Below are positions 10,949 through 21,349 of a stretch of DNA of 64,000 nucleotides, in pieces; within the stretch, counting starts at the first letter, position 1, and each line of letters starts with the position of its first letter. The notes under the pieces are model-generated. The model had not been told where the DNA came from. It saw nothing but the letters and a program-made list of their open reading frames with translations, and ran no database searches. Source of the stretch: Branchipolynoe longqiensis (taxonomy: Eukaryota > Annelida > Polychaeta > Phyllodocida > Polynoidae). Both the position numbers and the translations under genes were made by a program. The DNA lies in the NCBI GenBank assembly GCA_030323885.1, contig CM059187.1, forward strand, positions 133,450,029 to 133,514,028. The letters run 5' to 3'.

Positions 10949-11551
10949 TCAATTTAGAGTGTTACATCCGTTTCTAAAAAGTCGCCAGACACGTGAATCC
11001 GACGTCCGTAATGTCGAAGTTTTATCCGTGCACTGGTCGTGTTGTAGTGTCTCGGTACATATAAAAGAAATCACAAGAATAACAGCGATTCCGACATCCG
11101 TAGCTCGTTTTTCCTGTGACCGTGCGTTGATTTTGTTGTCGCATATCACGGCTTGCACAATTCCTTGTTCAACGAAAAAGATAGTTATTTTTTCGCTAGA
11201 TTTATCGGGATAGGGCTTACCTTGTCCTACCCTAGGTTTAAGGAGTTTCACGGGTACCAGGTCCGTGATGACTGGCGTCACAATGAACCAGCAGTTAAAT
11301 GAGCCGACGGTGAAATAGTCTTGTGTCGTACCAAAACCTCCCCCAAGATGATCGAGCAAGGTGTCATGGCCGCTTCCACGTGGCGTGACATCAGCATTCA
11401 TATCCACGGCGTAGTAGACCCGAAAAATGACAGTCAGCATTCTTGAAGCCAATGGATCCAAGCAATCGATCCTGTCACTGACATCGATCATCCGTTTGTA
11501 TAGGGTAGCCAGACCACGGTTAATCCAACGTCCGTAGCTCCATCCCCGCAT
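10949..11551 (-). CDS. Open frame of 200 codons, unrecognised
   Basis: The longest open frame in the 2.9-kb block that splits the foldback arm. The product has mixed composition, with no low-complexity runs, signal peptide or known catalytic motif that I can see. A moderately hydrophobic stretch (VGIAVILVISFIC) lies near residue 160. It covers two copies of the internal CCGACGTCCGTA repeat, so a real gene is doubtful. It could be a remnant of a transposon protein or chance. Confidence 0.15.
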   Translation of the reverse strand: MRGWSYGRWINRGLATLYKRMIDVSDRIDCLDPLASRMLTVIFRVYYAVDMNADVTPRGSGHDTLLDHLGGGFGTTQDYFTVGSFNCWFIVTPVITDLVPVKLLKPRVGQGKPYPDKSSEKITIFFVEQGIVQAVICDNKINARSQEKRATDVGIAVILVISFICTETLQHDQCTDKTSTLRTSDSRVWRLFRNGCNTLN

Positions 11552-11754
11552 CCGTGCATTGATGTTGTCGTCTTTCCAGGGCTCGTGCCGGTCCTTTGTT
11601 CAACCAACACGAGCAGTTATTTTCTGGTAGAAAAAAAATCGGGATAGCCCCTGACTTCGACCCACCTTGTGCATAAGGAGCTAATCCTCCTCATTCCGGA
11701 GTTTCTTCTCTTGATCTTTAAATCGTGTATGCTTATCGACCGTCATCTTGTCGA

Positions 11755-11991
11755 CTTGAATCAAAATCCAAAGGAGAGAACACGTCCTGTCGATCGAAAT
11801 GCTCTGGTCGAAGTGTCTATAATGAAACTGGGTCGCATCTTGTTATGCCAATTTACAGCAGATGGCGCCACAGTCAGAGCATTATTAATCAGAAAGACTT
11901 TATAGATGGCGCCAGTAGTCGCCTCCATATTAAGTATGTACTTTTACTTGCGGGTTAAATTACCCATGTTGAAATCAACATTGACAATGTA
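11755..11991 (+). repeat. Second copy of foldback block Y
   Basis: About 230 bp nearly identical to 8460-8682 (AATCCAAAGGAGAGAACACG start, ATTACCCATGTTGAAATCAA end). In reverse complement it matches the left arm at 7400-7780. It ends in GACAATGT, which pairs with the left ACATTGTC. Confidence 0.8.
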
Positions 11992-12159
11992 ACTGAGTGC
12001 GATAGTGCATCGCAGTGGGGTGACGGCACTTTATCATAGTTGGGCAACACTATACAGATCTCATGGTTTTTTTTCCAATTTCCCCAAGTCGGTAAACATC
12101 CTGATATGTCGCCAGATGTTGCTGTGGTGTAAAACCTCCAAACACTGACTCACCCTTGC

Positions 12160-13045
12160 CACATACTCACACACTCACACACTCACACACTCACAAACTC
12201 ACAAACTCACACACTCACACACTCACACACTCACACACTCACACACTCACACACTCACACACTCACACACTCACACACTCACACACTCACACACTCACAC
12301 ACTCATACACTCGTACACTCATACACTCATACACTCATACACGCATACACGCATACACTCATACACCCATACACTCATACACTCATACACTCATACACTC
12401 ATACACGCATACACTCATACACTCATACACTCATACACTCATACACTCGTACACTCATCCACTCATACACTCATACACTCATACACTCATACACTCATAC
12501 ACCCATACACTCATACACTCATACACTCATACACTTACACACTCACACACTCACACACTCACACACTCACACACTCACACACTCACACACTCACACACTC
12601 ACACACTCACATGCTCACACACTCACACACTCACACACTCGCACAGTCGCACACTCACCCACTCACACACTCACACACTCACCCACTCACACGCTCACAC
12701 ACTCACACACTCACACACTCACACACTCACACACTCACACACTCACACACTCACACACTTACACACTCACACACTCACACACTCACATGCTCACACACTC
12801 ACACACTCACACACTCACACAGTCGCACACTCACACACTCACACACTCACACACTCACACACTCACACACTCACACACTCACACACTCACACACTCACAC
12901 ACTCACACACTCACACACTCACACACTCACACACTCACACACTTACACACTCACACACTCACACACTCACTCACACACTCACACACTCACACACTCACAC
13001 ACTCACACACTCACACTCACACACTCAGTCACTTACTCACATACT
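12160..13045 (+). repeat. (CACACTCA)n satellite
   Basis: About 110 copies of an 8-bp unit. A central domain (about 12,300-12,540) is made of the variant CATACACT, flanked by CACACACT domains. The long Thr/His/Leu/Ser frames are products of the repeat. Confidence 0.9.
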
Positions 13046-13090
13046 CACACACATATTCTCAGACAGCTCATTTCGTGCAAATCACTGCTG

Positions 13091-13403
13091 AACCGATGGC
13101 CTAATCGGTAATAGCGCTGGCTGGCTGCATGTGTGAGGGGTTATGGGTTCGAACCCCGGCCGAGTTAAATCAATTACTCACAAGATTGATACCCTGTCGC
13201 TACCTAGCATGGAGCTCGGCATTAATAGGATAGGGTATGGATTGGTTTGTTCAGTATCAGGATAGTGTTTATGAGTGGGACATCGGGAAATGGTGCCATC
13301 GGCCTAGCTTCCCATTGGGGCAACACTATAACGCCGCAATGATTGCGCACTGTCACAAGTTGGAATTCCTTCTGATATGTACTTAGACATTGCTAGGACG
13401 TTA
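13091..13403 (+). mobile_element. SINE-1 copy (third head variant)
   Basis: Head GATGGCCTAATCGGTAATAG and a good B box (GGTTCGAACCCC). Body and 3' end (GATATGTACTTAGACATTGC, then TAGGACGTTA) are as in SINE-1. It follows the 8-bp satellite and runs into CACACACG repeats. Confidence 0.8.
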
Positions 13404-13544
13404 GACCCTCACACACACGTACACTACGCCACTCCCATATCCAATCTTACATCAACACCTACTCACACCCACACCCACACCCTTACTCACACCCACAAAC
13501 TTACTCTCACGCACGGCCTCACTCAAGCCCACACTCACACCAGA

Positions 13545-13548
13545 TCCT

Positions 13549-13635
<87 letters not shown>

Positions 13636-13666
13636 ACTCACCCTCACCCTCACCCTCACCCTCACC
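13545..13666 (+). repeat. (CCCTCA)n array
   Basis: About 20 near-perfect hexamers. On the other strand it reads TGAGGG, a known variant of the animal telomere unit TTAGGG. Confidence 0.9.
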
Positions 13667-13689
13667 CACAGAGGACACCTCCGGCCCCC

Positions 13690-14320
13690 AGATCTCTGGA
13701 TCACAGCCACAACGGTACCCACCATTATCCCATTCACTGTCTCTATGACTATGACCACAATCCCACTCGCATTCTACTCTTGCCAAAAGGATCCATACCC
13801 TCGACCCACCCCTCGCTAATATTCAATACCAGAAAGCCTTGCCAACAACAGAATGTTCCTGTTCCCACATACCATAAGGCAACTGTTTCAGGCCTTAAAT
13901 GATGGAAATTGGGATCTTATTTCCTGAAATCCATGGATCATTGTAAATAAAACCAATAACAATCGATCCATCACATATATTGAGCTAGATTTATTTATTG
14001 TATTTAATTTAGCTAAGGAATTATCCGTTAACACTCTCCTTCGTTAAAGTGTTTTCAATATTAAAATACATATTCGATTTCTCAATAATTCATATTCGTA
14101 TAACGCATTATATAGCATCTCTGATCGTGGTTGACCTTCCTCGAATGTGTGTAAAATAATTGGCCCCCCAAAATATACATTGAAATTCCATTATAAAACG
14201 ATCATTAGGGTCCATAACTTATCATCGCAAAAAAAAAGCGGTGTTATGCTAAATCGAGGTTCATTTAATGAATTACATTTGAATTAAAGAATGACAAGTC
14301 CAATGATACGCTGGATTATT
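13690..14320. other. No recognisable feature
   Basis: AT-rich from 13,900 on. No repeat, gene or RNA recognised. Confidence 0.5.
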
Positions 14321-14324
14321 TACT

Positions 14325-14658
14325 GGACGCTGTGGCAGAATCGGTAGAGCGCAGGCCTCACGTGCGGGAGATCGGGAGTACAGGAGTTTGGTTCCCAGTC
14401 GAGTCAAACCGTTGACTTATAAAATTGATACTTGTCACTCCCTAGCCTGACACTCAGCATTAATAGGATAGGGCAAGAACTGGTTAGCTCACTATCAGGA
14501 TAATGTGACTGAGTGGGATATCGGGTTATGGTGCTGACAGCCTGATTTCGCAGTGGGGCAGCACTAATAAGTAACCATGAGGGTGCACTGTCACCAGTCG
14601 GTACCAGTCATGATATGACCTTATATATTGCCAGTACGTAAAACTCCAACAATTAACC
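14325..14658 (+). mobile_element. SINE-1 copy (type 2 head), full length
   Basis: Head TGTGGCAGAATCGGTAGAGC. The tail GTACGTAAAACTCCAAC is of the CCAAC type. Confidence 0.85.
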
Positions 14659-14753
14659 GGTGTGTAAAATCGGCACATGTACAATCGCGGTTCGACTATA
14701 TAGGCACTAGAGGCATGATTGACAGCTCATACATCTGTCTACCACCTCCTTCA

Positions 14754-15130
14754 TCATCATCATCATCCTGTCGGTCGCGATGCGACAAAGACTGCTTTCA
14801 TTACTTGACTGCCGCTCTCCATTTAGCTCTCTGCTGTGATAGTTGCATCCATGAGTCGGTCTTAATGTCTCTCAGCTTCAGGTTTCTCTTGATGGTATCC
14901 TTGAATCGGAGACGAGGGCACCCTCTCTTTCTGTAACCAGAAGACAGTTGAGAATAGAGGATCTGCTTTGGTAGCCTGTCTAATGACATCCTCATGACGT
15001 GCCCAGTCCAACGGAGATTCTTTTTGTCCAGAAGATCTTCCATAGAGGGCAGCCTCGTCGGTTTGAGTATTTCCTTATTTGTCACTTTGTCCTTCATTCC
15101 TTCCAGTAACACCACCAGTAACACTACCAC
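14754..15130 (-). pseudogene. LINE 3' end, 5'-truncated, with 19-bp target duplication
   Basis: On the minus strand about 100 codons (15,103 to the stop at 14,801) read the C-terminus of a non-LTR retrotransposon polyprotein: KDKVTNKEIL, RWTGHVMRMS, LPKQILYSQLSSGYRKRG, FKDTIKRNLK, and an end in QQRAKWRAAVK. A short 3' UTR ends in an (ATG)n tail (about 14,750-14,767). A 19-bp target duplication brackets it: CTGTCTACCACCTCCTTCA at 14,735-14,753 and 15,131-15,149. The 5' junction carries about 23 bp of the 12-bp satellite sequence rather than LINE sequence. Only the 3' fragment was ever inserted, so it is dead on arrival. A second copy of the same family is at 62.6-63.3 kb. Confidence 0.85.
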
Positions 15131-15149
15131 CTGTCTACCACCTCCTTCA

Positions 15150-15464
15150 CCTGCCTAGGATCCACCCTCTGGAGGAACCACGGCATGTCTGTCTGGAGCC
15201 TGCCTACATGAGATCCACAGGGCATCAATCAGGCTCCTCCTCTTTCATCTCTAAACATCGAGATGCTATATGAGCAATCTCTGTGTGATGGGTTCTTTTC
15301 ACAAAGCGCTAAGCACAGCCATATGGACAAAGCCGTCCAGCTAAAGAAAGTTTGTCTCGTGTTTGGTGATAGTTTTATTTGATTCCCGTAGCTAGGTTTT
15401 GCGGGAATATCATTAGGTATCGTGATAGGGTGACTACAACACCATCTCAGTGGCAATCATCTCA
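15150..15464. other. No recognisable feature
   Basis: Unique-looking sequence between the LINE insertion and the 12-bp satellite. Confidence 0.5.
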
Positions 15465-16460
15465 CCACACATATCAGTAACACTACCAGTAGCACTACGT
15501 ATGATAATACCAATATCACTACCATTAAAACTACCAGTAAAACTACCAATATCTCTACCAATAGCACTACCAGTAGCAATACCAGTAACACTACCGGTAA
15601 CAATATCAGTAACACTAGCATTAAGATTACCAGTAACACTACCAGCAACACTACCAGTAACACTACCAGTAACACCATGACTAATACTACCAATTGTAAC
15701 CCCAGTAACACTACCAGTAACGCTACCAGTAACACTACCAGGAACACTAATATTACCAATATCAGTAACACTACCAGTAGGACAAAGAGTAGTAATATTA
15801 GCAATACTATCAGTAATACTGTCAGTATAACTGCCAGTAACACCACCAGTAACACTAGAGTAACACAAGTTGTAACATCACCAGTAACACCACTAGTAAC
15901 ACCACGGGTAAAAGCACCAGGAACACCACCAGTATCACTACCAGTAACAATAGAGTAGCACCGGCAGTAACACTACCAGTAACACTACCAGTAACACTAC
16001 CAGTAACACTACCAGTAACACTACCAGTAACACCACCAGTAACACGACCAGTAACATCACCAGTAACACTACCAGTAACACCACCAGTAACACTACCAGT
16101 AACACCACCAGTAACTCTACCAGTAACACTATCAGCAACACCACCAGTAACACCACCAGGAACACCACCAATAACATCACCAGTAACACTACCAGTAACA
16201 CTACCAATAACACTACCAACACCACTACCAGTAACACTACCAATACCACTACCAGTAACACTACCAATAACACTACCAGTAACACTGTCAGTAACACTGC
16301 CACTAACACTGCCAGTAACACCGCCAGTAACACCACCAGTAACACCACCAGTAACATCACCACTAACCCTACCAGTAACACTAGCAGGAACACCACCAGG
16401 AACACCACCAGTAACACCACCAGTGACACTACCAGTAACACTACCAGTAATACCACAGTA
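15465..16460 (+). repeat. 12-bp satellite (CCAGTAACACTA)n
   Basis: About 80 units, most uniform from 15,960 on. The period is a multiple of three, so it stays open in several frames, for example a 243-codon minus frame of Val-Thr-Gly-Ser. No start context, signal or domain supports coding. Confidence 0.9.
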
Positions 16461-17225
16461 GCACCAAAACCACCAGTTGTGGTTCATTCGTCTCCTCAGC
16501 TGCAGACATGCATATATCTGCATATTTACTCCCCCACTCCCCCTACACACAAACACACACAACCGTTCTCCCCTGGAGTAAACCACAGGTGCGCTTCCAC
16601 GCCAGTTCTCGTGCTCGCAGACACAGAAACTGGCGAGCTTTGAAGACGGTTTTCATGGTCTCATATAAACCTTAAACATCCAGATATCGATGTATACAGG
16701 TAGGCTGTGCATGTCGGCATGACAACGCGCGTCGCCAAAGGCCTGGCCGCGCACCCCTCTCTGTCCCCAGCCCAAGTCCCCCCCCACCACCACCACCACC
16801 CCAGCTGATACCAGCACCCCGCCGCCCATGCCTCCCACCCCGCCCCCACCCTCTCCAAGTCTGTCTCACTCCCACCCCTCAAACCCCAACTCCACGGAAA
16901 CTCAACCGCTACTTGCCATATTCCTCTGTTATAACCTCACATCGACAATTTTACTCTTACCCTCACCCAACACCCAATGAATCACCCTCACCCCACACCC
17001 AAATCCTCACCCCACACCTACATCCTCAGCCGACACCCACATGCTCACCCCACACCCACATCCTCACCCAACAACCATATCCTTACCCCACACCCACACC
17101 CACACTCTCGCCCTCACATTCACCATCACCGCCAGTCTAACTCCCACCCACCGTCCACTATATTCCCACCCACCGACCCACCACCCTGAACCCCCACCCC
17201 CCACCCCCACAACCAAACACCTGCT
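16461..17225. repeat. C-rich low-complexity sequence
   Basis: 16,780-16,890 and 16,950-17,215 are rich in CCCCAC, CCCACA and CACCC. No gene recognised. Confidence 0.6.
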
Positions 17226-17227
17226 GC

Positions 17228-17457
17228 TTAAAGCTGTATAGTCCAATGAAATGATCACACTTTCAAAACCAAAGCAATTATCTCAATTTGATTCCACATT
17301 ATCTAACTTAGAGATAACTGGTGCCCTTATCAAACATGTGTCACCACACAGAACGTAATACTGAGGCAATTGAATACAACCTGTTACGATGATCAACCTA
17401 ATGTATTTCTCTCAGAAAAGCCGAGAAGCTCAAAGCGATCAGACTCTGCAACTTTAA
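17228..17457 (+). mobile_element. TTAA-MITE copy with internal deletion
   Basis: Left end TTAAAGCTGTATAGTCCAAT, right end AGACTCTGCAACTTTAA. About 120 bp shorter than the full-length 355-bp copies. Confidence 0.75.
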
Positions 17458-17711
17458 AGTTGCATGTTGCGATGAAACAAATTTTTTTCAAAACAGAAAC
17501 AGTACTTTTGATTCTATATATCCAACTTAGATGCTGGTGCATTAACTAAGGCTTTGGGGCAGCAGACGAATAATCAGTGCATTTATGACCCTATCCACTT
17601 TGAGACAGCCATTAGGCAGGGAGACCACTAACCAATTAGGTCAATCTCATGACGATATTAGTCCTACCCTCATTCCCAGTACCATATATGGCATTAGTCA
17701 GGTTCCAAACT

Positions 17712-18665
17712 CAATCAATCAATCAATAGTTCCATCCTCTAGTCGAGGGTTGGATGCAATGGTTCTCCACTTGTCCCGATGGTGTGCTGTTCTGATAGAC
17801 TGTGAATAATTCAAGCCTGTCCACTGTGAAATATTTGTAAACCATGATGTTCTTGGTCTCCCTCTCCCTCTGCTGCCATTCACCTTCCCTTCCAACAATG
17901 TATGGTATATTGAACTCTGACGAATGATGTGGCCAAAATAAATAAGTTTCTTTGTCTGTATAGTGGCAAACAAGCTTTTCTTATTTTAAATTTTTCTGAG
18001 AACTTCTTTGTTGGTGATCTTTGTCCATGATATTTTCATCATCCTTCGATAAGTCCACATCTCAAATGCTGCTAAACGTTTGTACATTTTCTTAGAGATT
18101 GTCCATGTCTCTGCCCCATACATTAGAGTAGACCACACATAACACTGAAGAATACGCTTCCTTGTTTGTATTAATATCTTACTTGATGTTAACACTCTAT
18201 ACATTTTGGAGAATGTTGTTCGGGCTATTGTTATCCTTCTTTTAATTTCTTCCTCACATCTCCCATCATTTGTAATCTTTTGTCCGAGATATATGAATTC
18301 GGATACTTGTTCTATGTTTGTGCCATCTATGATTATATTGACGTTTGGTTTATCTGTCTTTTTACTTATAACCATTGTTTTGGTCTTCCTGGCATTCATC
18401 TTCATGTTGAATAGTATTCCAGCTTTATTGATTCTATTCACTATATCTTGTAGGTTTTTCTCACTGTCTGCTAGTATTACACTGTCATCAGCATATCTAA
18501 GATTGTTGATGTTCATGCCACCTATTGTCACTCCCTTGCAATCTTCAATGTGTCTGAAAATCATCTCTGTGTACAGGTTAAATAGACATGGTGACAATAC
18601 ACACCCCTGTCGAACTCCTCGTTTAATCATAACTTCATCCGATAGGTCATCTCTATCATTAATAG
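17712..18665 (-). pseudogene. LINE reverse transcriptase fragment (family with ATTG tail)
   Basis: The minus frame 18,630-17,986 (214 codons) starts inside the RT palm. It has motif B GVRQGCVLSPCLFNLY, motif C YADDSVILA with both catalytic Asp present, then FNMKMNARKTKTMVI, FIYLGQKITNDGRCEEEI and LMYGAETWT, ending in KEVLRKI. A frameshift near 17,985 leads to the last 84 codons (17,973-17,719: IYFGHIIRQSSIYHTLLEGK, RPRTSW, HRDKWR). The 3' end is a tail of four ATTG/TGAT units. The endonuclease and the front of the RT are missing. The wording is of the non-LTR retrotransposon type, perhaps RTE- or jockey-like; the clade cannot be set by eye. Another 3' piece of this family is at 49.15 kb. Confidence 0.85.
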
Positions 18666-18689
18666 GTCATCCCTCATCATGTGACCATC

Positions 18690-18905
18690 ACAAGATTTGA
18701 ATCTGGGCCAAAACAACAAGACTTTTGACAAGCTTGCTTAAATGATGGTGGGTTCTTTCAGCTGAAAATGCTCCAAAACTAGATTTAGTTAAAAAATTAT
18801 GAAACAATTTGAAAGCTGTTCGACAATGACAACTGTAACTAGAGGACAGACAAGGCAGTGACGTCACCAGCATCGTACATTCAGACCACCCAATTCCATC
18901 GTTCA
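18690..18905. other. No recognisable feature
   Basis: Short unique stretch between the LINE fragment and the 27-bp minisatellite. Confidence 0.4.
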
Positions 18906-18911
18906 CAATGC

Positions 18912-19612
18912 GCGTGCAGGGCGTGCAGGTTTCACCGGAAGCGCAGGGCGTGCAGGTTTCACCGGAAGCGCAGGGCGTGCAGGTTTCACCGGAAGCACAG
19001 GGCGTGCAGGTTTCACCGGAAGCGCAGTGCGTGCTGGTTTCACCGGAAGCGCAGTGCGTGCTGGTTTCACCATAAGCGCAGTGCATGCAGGTTTCACCAG
19101 AAGCGCAGTTTGTGCTGGTTTCACCGGAAGCGCAGTGCGTGCTGGTTTCACCAGAAGCGCAGTGTGTGCAGGTTTCACCAGAAGCGCAGTGCGTGCTGGT
19201 TTCACCGGAAGCGCAGTGCATGCTGGTTTCACCGGAAGTGCAGGGCGTGCAGATTTCACCGGAAGCGCAGTGCATGCTGGTTTCACCAGAAGCACAGTGC
19301 ATGCAGGTTTCACCAGAAGCGCAGTGCATGCAGGTTTCACCGGAAGCGCAGTGCATGCTGGTTTCACCGGAAGCGCAGGGCATGCAGGTTTCACCAGAAG
19401 CGCAGTGCATGCTGGTTTCACCGGAAGCGCAGTGCATGCTGGTTTCACCGGAAGCGCAGGGCGTGTAGGTTTCACCGGAAGCGCAGGGCGTGTAGGTTTC
19501 ACCAGAAGCGCAGTGCATGCTGGTTTCACCAGAAGCGCAGTGCGTGCTGGTTTAACCAGAAGCGCAGTGCATGCTGGTTTCACCGGAAGCGCAGTGCATG
19601 CCCTGCAGTGCG
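18912..19612 (+). repeat. 27-bp minisatellite, about 26 units
   Basis: The unit is GGTTTCACCGGAAGCGCAG plus an eight-base variable part (GGCGTGCA or TGCGTGCT types). Variation is confined to a few sites: CGG/CAG in CACCGGAAG, and GCAGG/GCTGG. The unit is nine codons long and has no stop in at least four of six frames, so frames of 207-298 codons run through it on both strands. No signal peptide, domain or splice signal marks one frame as real. Confidence 0.9.
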
Positions 19613-19963
19613 TGTCACACCCCGCTTGCATGCCACATGTGTGTTTGTAACTAACTCTTTTGGGAAGGCTTCGGAGCGAGGGGGGAGACGGGGGCTTTTC
19701 CCATCAAGAGAACTCACTAGATACGATGGCACGCACGTGCATTGCGCGCGATAGAGGAATAGCGAAACACGAGACATTTGCCTCGTCTTGGAATTGTTTA
19801 GTCGTGTATATTTTGGGTGGGTGAGTGGGTGGGTGAGTGAGATGCTCATTTGGTCGCCGACAGATCACGAAGAGCGCGCAATGTGTTGATGGTTGTAGAC
19901 ATCGGTCCCCGTACAGTGACTGTCTGAGCGAGTGGTTCGAAGTTCTGTGTCCTGGCTGCACCA

Positions 19964-20385
19964 GACGGGATGGCCGAATGAGTTCACTCTTACCCTCACA
20001 CCACACCCACATCCTCACCCCACACCCAAAACAGGAGACGGACGCTCATGTCGTCTCCTGTTTTCGGAGATCGGGGGATCCGTTTGTTTGTTATTGTTAC
20101 TTCCTAGTAACCTCTAAGGTCATATCAGGACGGATCCGAACCCATGGATCCGTGGTGTCGAAACCTGGTCGAGTGATACTTTTCACTTCCTAGCCTGACA
20201 CTCGGCATTATTATGATAGGGCAAGTACTGGTTGGCTCAGAGTCAGGATGATGTGACTCAGTGGGAGTGTGGTCTCCCAGTGGGGCAGTACTAGGACGTT
20301 GCCATGAGTATGCACTGTTACAAGTCGGTACCCGCCCTGATATGACCTTAGATGTTGCTAGGACGTAAAACAAAACAAAACAAAC
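19964..20385 (+). mobile_element. Chimeric SINE-1 (head, inverted tail, body)
   Basis: Starts with a type 1 head (GACGGGATGGCCGAATGAGT), then about 75 bp of other sequence. A reversed SINE-1 3' end follows at about 20,084-20,135 (GTTTGTTTGTTATTGTTACT, CTCTAAGGTCATATCAGGAC). Then comes the normal body in plus orientation to GTTGCTAGGACGTAAAAC with a CAAAACAAAC tail. It abuts another full copy. Confidence 0.75.
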
Positions 20386-20390
20386 AAAGC

Positions 20391-20725
20391 AGACGGGATG
20401 GCCGAATGAGTTTAGCATCTGTCTCCAGTTTTGGTAGATCATGGGATTCGAACCGATGGGTCGAGTAAAACCAATGACTTAAAAATGTATACTTGTCACT
20501 TCCTAGCCAGGCACTTGGTATTAATAGGATAGGGCAACGACTGGTTGGTTCAATATCAGGATAATATGACTGAGTGGGATATTTGGCTTTGGTGCTGGCA
20601 GCCTGGTCTTCCAGTGGGGCAGCACTATAACGTCGCCATGGGTGTGCACTTTCAAAAGTCAGTACTTGTCCTGATATGACCATAGATGTTGCCCATACGT
20701 AAAACTCCAACAAACAAACAAACCT
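20391..20725 (+). mobile_element. SINE-1 copy (type 1 head), full length
   Basis: Begins AGACGGGATGGCCGAATGAG right after the A-rich tail of the preceding copy, so the two form a head-to-tail pair. Ends AAAACTCCAACAAACAAAC. Confidence 0.85.
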
Positions 20726-21345
20726 TTGATGTCAGGAGGTAGAGCTCCAACAACCAACCAAGCTTAATTCCAATGATGAGGCGCCTTCTCCCATGGATGC
20801 CCAGTTGAACTAAATAAGGGCGCGTCCGTCAAATAAGTTCCACTACCTAATTAGATCAGTTGGAGAGAAACAAAAAGGGCTCACATTTGAACAACAACAA
20901 AAATGGGACATGGTATGCCCTAAACGTTAAAAGAAATGACAATAAGCAAAAGAAAACTAAATGAATCAAATTTATGTAACCATGTAAACTATAATCACCG
21001 GCGCCAAAAGAAGGCAAGGGAATGCCCACACTCCCGTCCATTAGCTGTCATTACTTCTACCCAATTTGAACATGAATAATAAAGCGCCCACCCCTCATAA
21101 GATGATTTTTGTTTTTACTTGTGAAACTTCCCTCCTGTCGCATTTCTTTCGCTGGTTGCCAATGTGTTTCTGTGCCGGTTTATCGCTTCTCGCTTCTCAT
21201 ATTTTAACATGAGGCATTCTTTATCTTTTATTTCACCTCTGTAAGGGTCTATAACCGATGTCGGTGGCCATTCCCTCACCCCTTTTTGGTCTTACTTTAT
21301 CATTCTCTCTCTCGTACTCGCTCTGCGCGCGCATGCAAGGGGCAG
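20726..21345. other. No recognisable feature
   Basis: Mixed sequence without repeats or a convincing gene. Confidence 0.45.
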
Positions 21346-21349
21346 TGGT

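Larger units (their letters stand above)
8808..11754. other. 2.9-kb unrecognised sequence splitting a foldback arm
   Basis: In the first arm X and Y are about 20 bp apart. Here they are separated by 2.9 kb of sequence with its own repeats: four 52-bp tandem units, three roughly 100-bp dispersed units, and several copies of an AATCCGACGTCCGTA-like block (near 10,195, 10,993, 11,087 and 11,518). No inverted termini or transposase motif could be seen. It could be an inserted element or the interior of a larger relative of the foldback element. Confidence 0.4.

Noticed and set aside
12156..13111. Long Thr/His/Leu/Ser reading frames (up to 311 codons)
   Set aside because: They translate an 8-bp satellite whose period keeps several frames open. 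There is no domain or signal.
18688..19754. Minisatellite-encoded secreted repeat protein
   Set aside because: Four or more frames on both strands are open equally. There is no signal peptide, start context or splice site favouring one.
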